Shown here: positions 12,454 through 24,300 of the stretch, in pieces
Numbering within the stretch: position 1 is the first letter of the stretch
How the letters are laid out: each line of letters starts with the position of its first letter
Origin: Hymenolepis diminuta
Lineage: Eukaryota; Platyhelminthes; Cestoda; Cyclophyllidea; Hymenolepididae
Reading direction: 5' to 3'
Length of the DNA: 64,000 bases
Assembly (NCBI GenBank): GCA_900708905.1
Contig: CAADRB010000014.1
Location: 1,722,398 to 1,786,397 of the forward strand
Made by a program: the position numbers and the translations under genes
Notes under the pieces: generated by a model
Told to the model about the DNA's origin: nothing
What the model saw: the letters and a program-made list of their open reading frames with translations, nothing else
The model's database searches: none

Positions 12454-15400
12454 CTAGTCTGCATCGCTATCGCTCTCGCTGTCCACCCTGACGACCTTCT
12501 TTGGGGGACGTCCACGACGTCTGGGTGTGGTGGAAGATGGAGCAGCTACAGCGGGTGCTGAAACGGGAGAACTGCGACGTCTAAGACCTGCGGTGCTTCG
12601 TCTAGGCCGCTTTGACGACATGGGGGGAGATGGTGATCTTTCTTCCGGAGGGGGAGCGCAAGTAGGACACTCCCAATTGCCTTCTGGAATACTCCGAAGA
12701 CCCACACATTGGGCGTGGTATCCACGATCACAACGATCGCAAAACATCATCTGATCCTCCTCTCCAGTATCGTCACATTCCACGCATTGTTTGCATTCCA
12801 TGCATGACCAAGCATATCTTTAGAAAAATTAAAAATTGCTACTGATAATAAATAAGTATAAAATCATTTTGAGAAGAGTTAACAACTGAAAAAGGAGTTT
12901 GTACGACAATGTGTTATAGCTAGATTATAAAAAGCGGTAAATAATATTTTCAATTCCGATTTTGATATAAATTTGCAAACTTGATATGATTATACACGAC
13001 TCTACCATTGCTCATTTATATAAAGCATTACCAAAGGCACTAGAGACAAACTTATAAAACATTTTGAAAAAAGCTTAATAGAAGAGAGACTTGAAAAGGT
13101 GAAACTGCGAAAAGAATTTGAGAAAACTGGAATATGATACATAGAGAAATTTAATAATGCTAATATTGAATTCAAGGCAGCACCCGATCTGTATAAACAG
13201 CAGGAGAACGGTTTGTGAAAAGTGTATTCATTAAGATAACAAGGGAAGATTAAATCAGATTCTAAAAATGGTGTTTATGGATGAAAATCATTTTGTTTAG
13301 AAAATGATGCCAACCTTAACATACAAACAAACTAGTCACTAAGGCCTTAGCGAAAGCAACGCAAATGATTTTATTTTTTCTATCTGACTGCAACATTTGA
13401 ATAGAAGAATATAAGTACATATCTTGGCTAATGTCTTGGTAATTAGAAATGATGCAATTTAATTAATCAAAATGTCTATAAGTTCTGTGCACTTGAAAAC
13501 GACTATTGCAACTTGAATCAAAGAATATTAAGTAAAGAGCACAGCCTGGATCCAAACGCAATTATGTAATTCTAAAGCATGACGACCCCCTTCGACCTAA
13601 TAATATTGACCAAATTGTCCAGGCAATTCATGAAGAATAAATTAATGTAATTTAATTTGCATTGCCAAAAATATTCAAATTTCAAACTACTTAAAAAATA
13701 AATAAAACTTACGTCCTAACGGCGTCGATCATGTGTTCAGGGAGATCCAAACAACGAGCATGACCTTGTCTTGTGCATTGGGAGCAGCGAAGCGGGTCAG
13801 CTGCAGGTTTTCCACACACGGTACAAGGTGGACCCTTTTCGTCCACTTGATCGGCTTTGGTCGGAGGACCAGCAGCTTCGTCCTCATCACGTTTTGGGTC
13901 ACCAAATTTGGACGTGGGATTCTCTAGGGTAGCTGGAGCTGCAAACTCCTGTTTTGAGCTGAAGTAGAGAAATCAAAATACGTGGTCTTAGCTATCAATC
14001 AATTTAGCAATCTCTAAGTACCGTGGTAGTAATACTACCCTTCTTAAACAACTCTCATGCCCACTTAGGACATTATTTTCCAACACTGGCTCTGGGTATA
14101 GAGATAGCATCATTAAGCCTCTGGTAAGAAATAGATTGTCGAGTTATTTCATTTTACGGAATACAAGAGAAATTACGGAGGCCACGAATCTAACCTAATC
14201 TTGATCTGAAACTCCAAAATGAATAAATGGGAATTTATTTAACTCACAGCCAGAAGAGACAACAACTAACTATCTCAACTATATAATGATGAATCCTAAA
14301 GACAGATCGAGTCAAGAATTTCCAAAACACAATTTCTCTCTAATAGTAGGTTATGGCGACGCTCTCATCAAGGAATAACCTTGAGGAACCTATCTCAATA
14401 TTTTAGGATCAAAGGGCAACAAAGGTTGGAAACGCTTTCGATTGGGATTCGAGCAACGTAACTTGAAACAAAGGATAAATACTTCGATACGGTTCACTCA
14501 CTGTTGTAAGGTAGATGAGAACAAATTTAGAACCGTTTAAAACACTGCAAAGACGGATAATATTAGGTAACCAGAGCGAAAGTGAATTAAATGGTAAGGT
14601 GGTAGTGGAACATGATTCTATGGTGATTCTTGTCACACATATAGGAAATCCTTCACAAGAATAATCAGCAAAAAACATTGAAATTTCATCTAACCAAAAT
14701 GACCAAATCTAACACTGTTGGTTGAATCAACCACATTCCGATATAGAACAGAGGTTTGGAGAGAGTATGAGTAAACAGAAAATAATCTGCGTAGAATTGG
14801 GCTAGTGAATTAATCTCAATGATGAACTGGTAAACTAATTTTCCGGTTATAAAAAGAATTACGCAAAGGACATTTATAAAGGTACGTATAAGCACAGAAA
14901 TAAATAAGAAACCCTGGAGATTCCAAAGCTCAGATGAATCTCGGGATCTTCTTGATTCTACAAAGATTTCTTCCCCTATCCTAACCTACCTTAAGCTCTG
15001 GTTCTTCTTACAATTTCTACACATTTAGATGTTTCTCCGTGATAAAACAGTACCGTCTTTGCTGTTCTAGTAATCTAAGGTCGGTACACATTTTCAAACC
15101 CCTACATTTCCATCTGTCTAATTAATGTAAAGATACTCACCTATCGTCAGCCTGATTAGTCACCTGGTTGGGGGTACTTGGATTAGCAGGATCATTCGAG
15201 GTTTGAGGTCTAGGGGCACCAGAGATACTTCCATAACGAAGCATTAGAGGGAGCGGTGGCGGAGGTCGGACCTGACGCTTGCATTGTAGATGAGGTGGCT
15301 GTGTATGCAGCGCTTTAGAAACTGGCAGATAGTTCAATTCAACCGGTGAATAATCTACGTAGTGTTCGGTAAATTGTCCAGGAATCACAGCGACAGGGTA

Positions 15401-16298
15401 TGATCCAAATTTCGGTGTCGTGGGGTCCAAGAGTCTATAGGGCCATTGTGGAACATGAATTTGCATTGTTTGTAGATCCCAATAACACCTGCGTTCTTTG
15501 TGACGCTCGGCTATCAATTGTTTGTTGAAATCTGAAGCAGATTCCAGTGCTCGTTTTCGGGCTAACTCTGCTCGAGCCTCACCTCTACCAACTCTGGCTG
15601 CCTCATATTGACGCTTTTGGTGGTCGGCAAGACGCTGAAACCGTCTTTGACGGAAAAGATCACTGACTACTAAGTGAACATCAGGAAAATCATTCTGTAG
15701 AAGTGCCATTACTTCATCACTGACCAGAGCCGTTAGGCCCAACTCTGCTCTACCAGGAGGAACTAAACCAGCTTCTTGCAACCAGTTACGCTCATAAGCA
15801 TCACAGATCCGACGCTGTAACTCAGGATAACGGCGTTTGAAGGACTTAACCTAAATAAGTTATAAAAAATACGCAAAATTGTCCATACCTTAAGATAATC
15901 AGCCAGTAATTCCTGAATGACATAGTAAGTAGGCCCGTTTTTCGAATCTAGCGAAACTTCTTCAGGCCATGCATACTCAAAAAGCTGTTCAAGTTTGATT
16001 TCTTCAGAAACATCAGCGAAAGCACTGACACGAGAAAGCATAGTTTCAGGCTTAATGCGCGAATCACGGCGATGGCTTGACAAACTCTGAGACCCGAGAG
16101 ATGTCCCCTATTAAAAAAATATTAAAGACAAGTTAGTTTGAAGCATACCGGTAGGGAGAGTTCCGAGTCCACATCATTTTTTCTACTGGATGGAGTTAAT
16201 GGAAGCCCATCTAGACTATCGTCTAAGCTGAAGACAGTCTCTTCATCAAGAAGGTCCTTAGGGGGTGCATGACTTCCTTCTAATACAGGTTTAGTCAT
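12454..16298 (-). CDS. PHF10: PHF10/BAF45a (SAYP)-like chromatin-remodelling subunit, five exons
   Basis: Exons in transcript order: 16298-16149, 16107-15889, 15850-15141, 13958-13713, 12817-12454. They sum to 1689 nt (562 residues; human PHF10 is about 500). All introns are GT-AG; sizes are 41, 38, 1182 and 895. The middle holds the SAY-type region ([50 protein letters not shown]). PHD1 begins near residue 405 (CTVC, CSQC, GHARC) and runs into PHD2 through CMECKQC, as in double-PHD proteins; PHD2 shows CVEC, CDRC, GYHAQC and CPTC. The tail has an AT-hook-like RRRGRPPKK and an acidic end DSESDSDAD. In animals this subunit belongs to the PBAF SWI/SNF complex in the nucleus, and the PHD pair reads histone H3 tails. 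The Drosophila orthologue SAYP also has AT-hook sequence, so the domain set fits. Exon 5 of this gene is intact; part of exon 4 is duplicated at 21.8 kb. Confidence 0.93.
13898..14710. repeat. Segmental duplication, source copy (PHF10 exon 4 start + intron 3 end)
   Basis: These 813 bases match 21792-22604 with no difference I could find by eye and no indel (constant offset 7894). The block spans the first 61 coding bases of PHF10 exon 4, its 3' splice site and about 750 bases of the intron before it. The bases at both ends differ immediately outside. Confidence 0.93.
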
Positions 16299-16345
16299 TG
16301 TGTTTTGGGTAATTCACTCGCCATTAAATAACAAAGCCAAATTCC
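16299..16345 (-). promoter_or_regulatory. PHF10 5' UTR with a 9-codon uORF and a CCAAT-like box
   Basis: Reading the minus strand, an ATG at 16324 opens MASELPKTQ and its TGA overlaps the PHF10 ATG as ATGA (16295-16298). Such overlap is compatible with termination-reinitiation. Upstream at about 16344-16353 lies AGCCAATAGG, a CCAAT-box-like sequence; no TATA box is evident close by. The promoter role is inferred. Confidence 0.4.
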
Positions 16346-16353
16346 TATTGGCT

Positions 16354-17339
16354 GTTGAAGCTATTTGAATTTTGCGCCTTTCATTCGCAGATACTGTTAA
16401 ATCGAAGAAAGATTCTTAAATACGTTTTTATCTTATAATTAAAAAAACTAACCACTTCGCACATTTAAATTTTAATATATTTGGATAATTTTAATCTATT
16501 TATTTTTATTGTTAGTGCTTACGAGTTGTTTTATCAACTTACGGTCTCAATAAAAACTAACTCATGAAGTCTTACATTTCGCATATATTTGACGCTTAGC
16601 GTTAACACATTAGTGTAAAACTGCAGTTTCAGTACTGTTCAATTATTTGGTAACCCTATTTGCGAACTTGATACCATCCTTTTATATTTCCAGTTAAGAC
16701 CAGTTGCAGGGTGCTTAAAGTAACGCGGATGTAGGAGTTTAAAGTAACCAGGAGTAGAAACCCTTCTTAGAAAAAACTAAACTTACAAGAAGATCGATTT
16801 TTGTCGCTTAATTAAACACATTTATAACCTTATATATTTCAGTTTCTGTATTAATAACCGTTCCTGATTTACAGTTAATTCCCATTAATGAAACCAAATC
16901 GAAATAAATTTTCAACACAAATTTGAATGGCAAAACATTTTAATGGTCTTTATTATGTGTTCTAATGTCGAAAGGCAGTATACTAAGTTAGGCATTCTTG
17001 CTTACTGTAATCTGCTCTTCTTTGTAGGATACCGTAACCGATTCCCTAAGACATTACATCAGTTACAAATACGACCTGAAAACAGTACTTTATTAATTTT
17101 CATTTATTTTCTACAAAATACTATTACAAATATTCAACTTTAAAACTTAATGAAATTTTCTTATAAAAACTTATTAAACATAATGATCTCTTGAACTGAC
17201 AATCTTTTGATTTTATTGTTGAATAAGTCCAGACAAAGGAACAGCTAAAAATTTCTTAAAGAAATATAATTTGTTTTAACATTTTCCTACATACTTTATC
17301 CGAGTAGAAGTAACTGAAATGAAACATTCTTTTTGGCAC
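16354..17339. other. Intergenic, no gene recognised
   Basis: Very AT-rich upstream region of the PHF10 gene. Only short low-complexity frames. A minus-strand TATAAAAG lies near 16679, about 380 bases before the PHF10 ATG. Whether it is used is unknown. Confidence 0.45.
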
Positions 17340-19380
17340 CAATGTGATCGCTGTTCCTCTGGCGCAGCGGTGCTCTAGTGCTCTAATTGCTGAGCCGTTA
17401 GCAGTCAAGGTTAGTGGTACTACTTCTGGCCATTTAGAATATGAATAAATAACAACTAAACAGGCAATATCACCTACCGGACTCGCGAAATCGACACGTA
17501 ACCTGTTTCACGGGGTTTCCGTTTGTGGCCACAACACAGGATCTTGACGAATGGAGTTCTTTGCTGCTTGGTGACATTTGCTGCACTGGCGCATGAGATG
17601 TTCGATGTCCTTGTCCATATTCGGCCAGTAAGCGTATCCTCTGTCAATATATTCCATCTAGCTTATTCCAGGATTGCTTGAGTGAGATTATCGTGGAACC
17701 TTATTTCTAGGCTTGGCCGAAATCCTCCGTTCTCTGATACTTGATGTCGTAGTCATAACCCACCGTTAAAGACGATTTACAGAATGCATTGGGACTCCTC
17801 TTCTTTGGCCAGATATTGATAACAACAACTTGTGGTCCGTTAGGAGTGTAAATCATCTGACATATATATGCTTATATATTTTTTACTGCATATATAATGG
17901 CCAGTGTTTCCATTTCTGTTTGTTCGTAGTACTTTTCCGTCAGTGTGTGAGTACGGGAGGTATGTGATCAGTTTTTCAGAGCCATCTGGAAAAATGTAGG
18001 AGATGACTGCTCCAATTCCACAACCAAACGCGTCAGCTGCGAGGACCACAGGCAGACTAGGATTATAGGGAGTCAGCAGCAGCTCCGAATTTAGCATCAA
18101 ATTTAACTTTTCGAACGCCTCTTTGCATGTAGGTGACCATTCTCACGGAGTATTCTTGTGCAGAAGTTGATTGGGAGGACCTCTATGTTCGTGCAAAGCA
18201 GGTAAGAAAGAATTATAATAAGGTATCAACCCAAGAGAAGAACGAAGTGAACTCAAATCTGTTGCAGTGGGTATCTTGGCAATAGCACGAATTTCATAAA
18301 GATTGGGACGGCGGCCAGCTGAAGCGAAAATTGAACCAAGAAATTTAACAAATTAGGAAGAACTGACATTCATCAACCCATATTTTTCGATATGCTCGAG
18401 GAGTTTTCGATGTGGCCTTGAAGTTCCTCCTCTGATCTCCAGCTACAATGATGTTGTCCAAGTAAGCTGTGATACCCACTTGCTCCGATATCATGTTTTC
18501 CATAATGTGCTGAAAAGCCGATGGGGCTGTCTTGATTCCGATAGATAACCTCGTATACTAGAATAGTCCTCTATGAGTGTCGATCGTTAGGAACTCACGA
18601 ATCTCTTATTCTAATTCGGCTTGAAGCTAGGCATCCGAAAGGTCCATTTTCGCGAAGAACTTCCCACCATTCAGGATCGTGAAAAGTGTGTCTATTACGG
18701 GCAGCGGATGGTGCTTATCCTCCATCGATGAGTTAAGTCCCTTAGAAAAATCTGGAAAACACGCGAAGCAAAGGCCCTGGAAGGATGCAGGGCACCTGAA
18801 TTGATCCTCCTTCAGCGACTCATTCTAGGAAGCATAACGCATTCGATTCAAAATGGCTGAATAATTGTGAATATCTTCACCTTCGCATTTGGCCAAATTT
18901 AGACACTTAATACGCCTATTGAAAAGAGAGGTGTTGTGGCCAAACGCCTTCTCGCACTTTTCGATCGACTCCTTAAATGTTAAATCCTTTGGCGAAAGTG
19001 GTAGGAAATAGGACGGATTAAGATCGTGGCCACTTTTGCTGAACTTCCGAGGCAGCGTGGTGATCCTCATTTCGTTCAATAACCCTGGTATTCGATTTTC
19101 ATAAACGTCTCGATTGCGAGCTTACCATGTGGCAACTACTTCACCCGCAGAGGGTTCATAGTGGAACTCACCAACGTTCTTAATGTAGTCCTTGGGTCCT
19201 TATCGGGTTTCAATAAATTCATTTGTTTCATGATGCTTCGAACATTGACCGCAATTTTCGAAGTTTTGATTGAGTCCATCACCGTGTCGCCAATTTTTTT
19301 ATTACGCATCAACCTAGAAGTCCCAGTAGTAATCTCGCGCAGCCAACAGTCTAGAAAGCTCGGTAATACAGCAACTTAAC
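17340..19380 (-). mobile_element. Degenerate Ty3/Gypsy retrotransposon (gag, RT, RNase H, integrase)
   Basis: Read on the minus strand from 19380 down. A gag core comes first (SPKDLTFKESIEKCEKAFGH, NTSLFNRRIKCLNLAKCEGE). Reverse transcriptase follows at about 18770-18420 (FFAKMDLSDA; catalytic YxDD altered to YLDN in AYLDNIIVAG). RNase H-like sequence lies at about 18300-17840 (VVLAADAFGCGIGAVISYIF). Integrase ends it at about 17770-17345: zinc-binding YWPNMDKDIEHLMRQCSKCH, then core DFASPVGDIACLVVIYSYSK. Numerous in-frame stops and frameshifts break every domain. The gag end runs straight into RT, so the protease and zinc-knuckle part have been deleted. No LTRs were found. This is a dead fragment. 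Confidence 0.9.
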
Positions 19381-21791
19381 ACTGAATAACTTAACGTAAT
19401 GACTTTTCAAATCATTTTCTTAAGGAACGTTGGTCTATTAATGGTGAGATAACGGAAGAAACATCATTTCCTTATCTTATTTCAATAGTAAAGAAAACAT
19501 AAAGAGTATATTTAACTTTATTCGGATAGGCGGATACATTGGTTCAATACATACGTCATGACAAGTCATATCCAGCATGGCCAGTTCAAATCGTCCTCGT
19601 AGTGTATGATTCAAGTCCCCATCCTCATACATCCTTCACCCTTCATAATGAACACCACTCGAGTCCCAGTGAGTATTGCTTCTTATAATGTGCGTAATTC
19701 CATTTGAGAGGCGTTCCAGATAAAGGGAAAGCATCGGTCTGTATAATTTATATTCGCTGCCGGAACTGCATGGGCTGCACACACACACAGAAAAGAAAAA
19801 TGAAACAAATGTGTAAAGAAGGAAATTCTAAAACTAACCCCGTATCGGGATTCATCATGGAAGACTTGGGAAAATTCGGTAATTCCCCAACGACGAGACA
19901 CTTCTCCTGATATGAGTTGTCATGAAGGATGAACCACGTATTCTCCATTGAACGTTATGATTTGCTGAAATCCAAGAGGATTGTTTGGAGGACTTCTGTA
20001 CCCGCATATTGATGAATACTGTTCTAACCAGATGAACGGCGATAGTATCTCTTCTACTCGGATCTATCTTATCCGCTGGACACGATCCTGATAAAATAAT
20101 TAAACATATCAACGATTCACCATCTGCTGATCGACTCGTTAGGCCTAGAACAGAATAATTCATCTTTACTTCTTAAATCCCGCAAGTAGAAACAGTTCTA
20201 ATGAAAATTAGCACCAGCAGTAATGCCGTAATCAATAATAAATAAGCTGTAATGCCCTAATATCAGTCGTGGTTGACCTCCAAGAACTTCTCTAATTAGA
20301 AGTTAATCTTTATTCGAAGTATCTTAAAGAAAAATTTTAAAGTTTATCATTTTGAAGTATATTCATAGCGGATAGAAGTATTTAGAAATTTTGCCATTAA
20401 TATGTCACATAACTGGTAGGATAAGAATTGACACGGCAATAGGTAATGAGATTAAACACCGAAAAATTTAGCAACATAAGAATGTTTTGAAATGCAGAGT
20501 AACACACAAGAATGAAATAACGGTACTGCCAGAATGTAGGTATTATAAGTGAAGACTCGTATGCAGTTCCTGAATGTCAGTTGTCCGGTCATGACAGCTA
20601 CTAATGTGAAAACAAGATTATATCAATGTGAAGTAGGTAGACATATCACACAGATAGGATAGAAAAGTAACAAGTCAAAAATGCATAAGATGTGTGAAGG
20701 GTGGAAGTTAGGACACGGAAACAAAAATTATGAATGGTGGGAGCTGGCGGCCGTATACCTCATATCCTCCCAGATCAATCATGAACGACAGCGATCGACA
20801 ACTATGCTGCTCAATCTAGTTAATGGCCACACAACTCCAGTTCGGCTTCCTCAATGATCCACTCCGTGTGCAAGTGTGTGGTTCGGTTTGGTCCAGCAAG
20901 TTTTAGCGGCCAATAGGTACATGAATGAGCACATATAAGGTACCGCATAGAGGAATGGAGGCGAGAAATAAAAACAGTCACATGGTGAATGGAGTCACTC
21001 AGTTGAATTGAAATCAATGCGTTCTCCCATAGTGAAAAAGTGAAGAGGACAGAAATAAAATTGAATGTAAGAGAAACGAAGAAACGAATAAGTATTTAGC
21101 TTCCTACACGAAGGCAACTGTTACGATCTGCTAGTGGATACCATAATCAACTCATAGATTCCCCAAGAAATTGCTCTAGTTACAAATACAACCCGACAAC
21201 TCCACAAATCAATCCCTATTTACAACCGTAATGTAAGTAAATTCGTTCAAATAAAAGGGAATTTAGGGAATCTTACATATGAGAATTATTTCGAGGACAA
21301 TGTTATTTTCTTATATGCAGCAGTTACGGAGGGTTGGTAAAACCTTCAATACATTTAAAAAATGGTTCCTCAGGGTCATCAATGGAATTTAACTCTTAAA
21401 AAATTTAAATTCGGCGTAATGGTTTGGTGAATCTGTGATTGAATTTGTTTTTTTGGCACCATATAGCCAGTTCAGCCGCAGTGTCTGCAACCAGTTTATA
21501 TCTTCGGCACCTCATAGACCTTCGAAACTTTTAGCTTTCAGCTCTCTTTCCCTATCTTTGTCATTTTTCATTAAAGCATATTCCTAATCAGACTTTTGAC
21601 ATTTGTCCTACAATTTTAAGATTTGAATTAGGTGACTTCATTTTTCCATTCCACGACTGATGACTCCCTATTTATACCTCGCAGAAAATCTGTATAGATA
21701 GCGAGGATAACAACACATAGTGAGTGAGGACCGCTAGCGGTATTTAACCAACTTAGCAGTTGATATTCCAGCAACAGCTACCCTTCACGGA
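19381..21791. other. Intergenic with one possible coding relic
   Basis: Mostly non-coding. The minus strand at about 20105-19840 has a frame with protein-like runs (VEEILSPFIWLEQYSSICGY, NNPLGFQQIITFNGEYVVHP, VSRRWGITEFSQVFHDES). It is bounded by an acceptor-like TTTTATCAG and a GTTAGT donor-like end but interrupted by TAG and TGA. I do not recognise it; it may be a pseudo-exon or a transposon fragment. Confidence 0.35.
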
Positions 21792-22604
21792 GTCACCAAA
21801 TTTGGACGTGGGATTCTCTAGGGTAGCTGGAGCTGCAAACTCCTGTTTTGAGCTGAAGTAGAGAAATCAAAATACGTGGTCTTAGCTATCAATCAATTTA
21901 GCAATCTCTAAGTACCGTGGTAGTAATACTACCCTTCTTAAACAACTCTCATGCCCACTTAGGACATTATTTTCCAACACTGGCTCTGGGTATAGAGATA
22001 GCATCATTAAGCCTCTGGTAAGAAATAGATTGTCGAGTTATTTCATTTTACGGAATACAAGAGAAATTACGGAGGCCACGAATCTAACCTAATCTTGATC
22101 TGAAACTCCAAAATGAATAAATGGGAATTTATTTAACTCACAGCCAGAAGAGACAACAACTAACTATCTCAACTATATAATGATGAATCCTAAAGACAGA
22201 TCGAGTCAAGAATTTCCAAAACACAATTTCTCTCTAATAGTAGGTTATGGCGACGCTCTCATCAAGGAATAACCTTGAGGAACCTATCTCAATATTTTAG
22301 GATCAAAGGGCAACAAAGGTTGGAAACGCTTTCGATTGGGATTCGAGCAACGTAACTTGAAACAAAGGATAAATACTTCGATACGGTTCACTCACTGTTG
22401 TAAGGTAGATGAGAACAAATTTAGAACCGTTTAAAACACTGCAAAGACGGATAATATTAGGTAACCAGAGCGAAAGTGAATTAAATGGTAAGGTGGTAGT
22501 GGAACATGATTCTATGGTGATTCTTGTCACACATATAGGAAATCCTTCACAAGAATAATCAGCAAAAAACATTGAAATTTCATCTAACCAAAATGACCAA
22601 ATCT
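21792..22604. repeat. Segmental duplication, second copy of PHF10 fragment
   Basis: Identical by eye to 13898-14710 and in the same orientation. It includes an orphan piece of PHF10 exon 4 (21792-21852, minus) with its 3' splice site, cut off before the PHD finger. It ends 75 bases before the stop codon of the family gene at 22.7 kb. It is either a very recent duplication or an assembly artefact. Confidence 0.93.
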
Positions 22605-22679
22605 GACACCGTATTTTTAGTTTTAATATGTCAGTTATAATTTATTGACAGCATTCAAATTTGTATTTAAATATCCAGT

Positions 22680-22961
22680 TTATTTCAACTTAGCTGCACA
22701 AGCCGCAAGTTTATCTGCGACTTCTGGATTTATTTCATAAGCCAGGTTGAGTAGACACTGCCTCAATGAAGGTTCGCCACGATGTTCATATTTCTTTGCT
22801 ACCAAACTCGGCAATTTCGTAGATGTCTTCGTCCGGAGTTTGGACTTTTCATCGGATTTAGGTTGGGACTTACTATTTATTCTCGTATTTGAATTGGATG
22901 AAAGCTTCGAATGAGTTTTAGAAATTGGAATAGGCGTTCGTTTGGATGCTTGATCGGACAT
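22680..22961 (-). CDS. CLL-DPEL module family, member A (93 aa)
   Basis: Single open frame from ATG 22961. Residues 1-65 are a Ser/Lys/Thr-rich linker (SKTHSKLSSNSNTRINSKSQ); the C-terminus is one module, CLLNLAYEINPEVADKLAAC, with Cys at positions 1 and 20, Pro at 11 and Lys in place of Cys 16. Unlike B, C, F and G it has no N-terminal module and no TATAAAAG box upstream, so it may be truncated at the 5' end or have an unseen first exon; open frame continues upstream in another phase to about 23109. The stop TAA lies inside an AATAAA (22679-22684 on the minus strand). The 813-base duplicated block begins only 75 bases downstream. No signal peptide; function unknown. Confidence 0.6.
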   Translation of the reverse strand: MSDQASKRTPIPISKTHSKLSSNSNTRINSKSQPKSDEKSKLRTKTSTKLPSLVAKKYEHRGEPSLRQCLLNLAYEINPEVADKLAACAAKLK

Positions 22962-24049
22962 TGGCGTATTTTTTGAAGTTGTGCAGAGGTATTGATTTCC
23001 TAGAATTTGTCAAGTCTTTTGAATACGCTTGAATTTCGGTTATGCCCTTGCGATCGTAATTGTGTTTTTGTAATGTGTTCTTTTCTATTTGTATTCCAAT
23101 GTAATCCATTTATACAAATAAGGAAAGTACTAAAATATTATTATGAGTGGATGACATTATCACGTTCCTTAATTCTATATCACTTTACTACCTCCTTGTG
23201 TTTTAACGTATGACACATATGAAATCGCTCGTTAATTATTAACCTAATGGTTTCGCCATATTATTTTTAGAATTCATGAAAGCGCTTTGTTTAAGATTAA
23301 AAAGGCTTTGTAAAATATTTACAATTTTATTATCATATATATCACTTAAATGAGCAAGCATTGATGGAGCTGAATACCAGGGTCACTAAATTCAATTGTA
23401 TAAAATATAGATGTTGGTTATGATAATACCTTAATGTGTAATTTCCATTCCACTATAAGTGAAGCTATAAGTTGGGAAAATCTATGTACCTCAATCAAAC
23501 TCAAGCAACAGAAATTGTTTTATTAATTACTTATTTTAACGTCCAAGTTCAAATATGGCTAAGCGCACCGAAGGGATTTCAAATTTCTCCTTTGTCATGG
23601 AATTGGAATCAGTGTTGCTGAGACTGTCTGAATATGGCCTAGTACCCAGGGCTCAATCTTTGCTGGACCGTAATGCTCTCCACAAGTGAGCATTGGTATT
23701 GAACAGAATACAATTGTAGTGGCTGCGTATTCTGACCCATAGAACTAATCAGTATTTCCATGTGTTACGCATCTTCTGACACATACCTCTACCCAAACTG
23801 TCGGTTGCTTATCAACGAACAGAGGCTGCAAAATCGGTCAGGCGTATGGCAACTCATTTCGTCTGTTTCTCACAATCTAGGTTTTCTTTTCTTCATATTG
23901 ATGACTCTCTGAATTTTCCGAAATTACACTTTACTCGCATTCTCTATGATAATACTCCGGTTTTTTGTCCACGCAACTGGAGTGATGTCTTTATGTCCCT
24001 ATGACTTAAAAGCCCTATCTGTGATGTCTAAAAGAGTTTATCGAATCCC
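22962..24049. other. Intergenic, no gene recognised
   Basis: AT-rich upstream region of member A. Short open frames without features. Confidence 0.45.
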
Positions 24050-24300
24050 ACTTCCCATTATCGTCCCGTTTCATTTAGAAGTACATCTGCAGTCATATCT
24101 TCACGCTGATCCTTGCCCAAGTGACCTATATAAACCCATGTTACGCACCCTTGTCATTTATCCGCTCCTACGCTTCCCTCTCATCACTTTTTTTCCTCAT
24201 CTCTCTCTTGCCCACTTGAATCATCAGTGAGGTTTGATCAATACATTTTGGCCTGGTCAGCTCTTGGTGTTCTACTCTAAAATATTTGTTGCTGTTGCTA
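24050..24300 (+). repeat. Dispersed repeat R1, copy 2
   Basis: Core TTtGaTCAATACATTTTGgc, then GgTCAgCTCTTGGTGTTCTa and GTTGCTgTTGCTAGCTtcTA, matches copies at 8.1 and 47.3 kb. An upstream CGTCCCGTTTCATTTAgAAG block is also shared. Same orientation as the others. Confidence 0.65.

Noticed and set aside
14409..14678. 89-codon minus frame present identically at 22303-22572
   Set aside because: The identity comes from the duplicated intron block; the frame has no protein signature.
17355..17410. GCGCAGCGGTGCTC... stretch resembling a tRNA
   Set aside because: No cloverleaf or T-loop; it is part of the decayed integrase sequence. No convincing tRNA, rRNA or CRISPR array was found anywhere.
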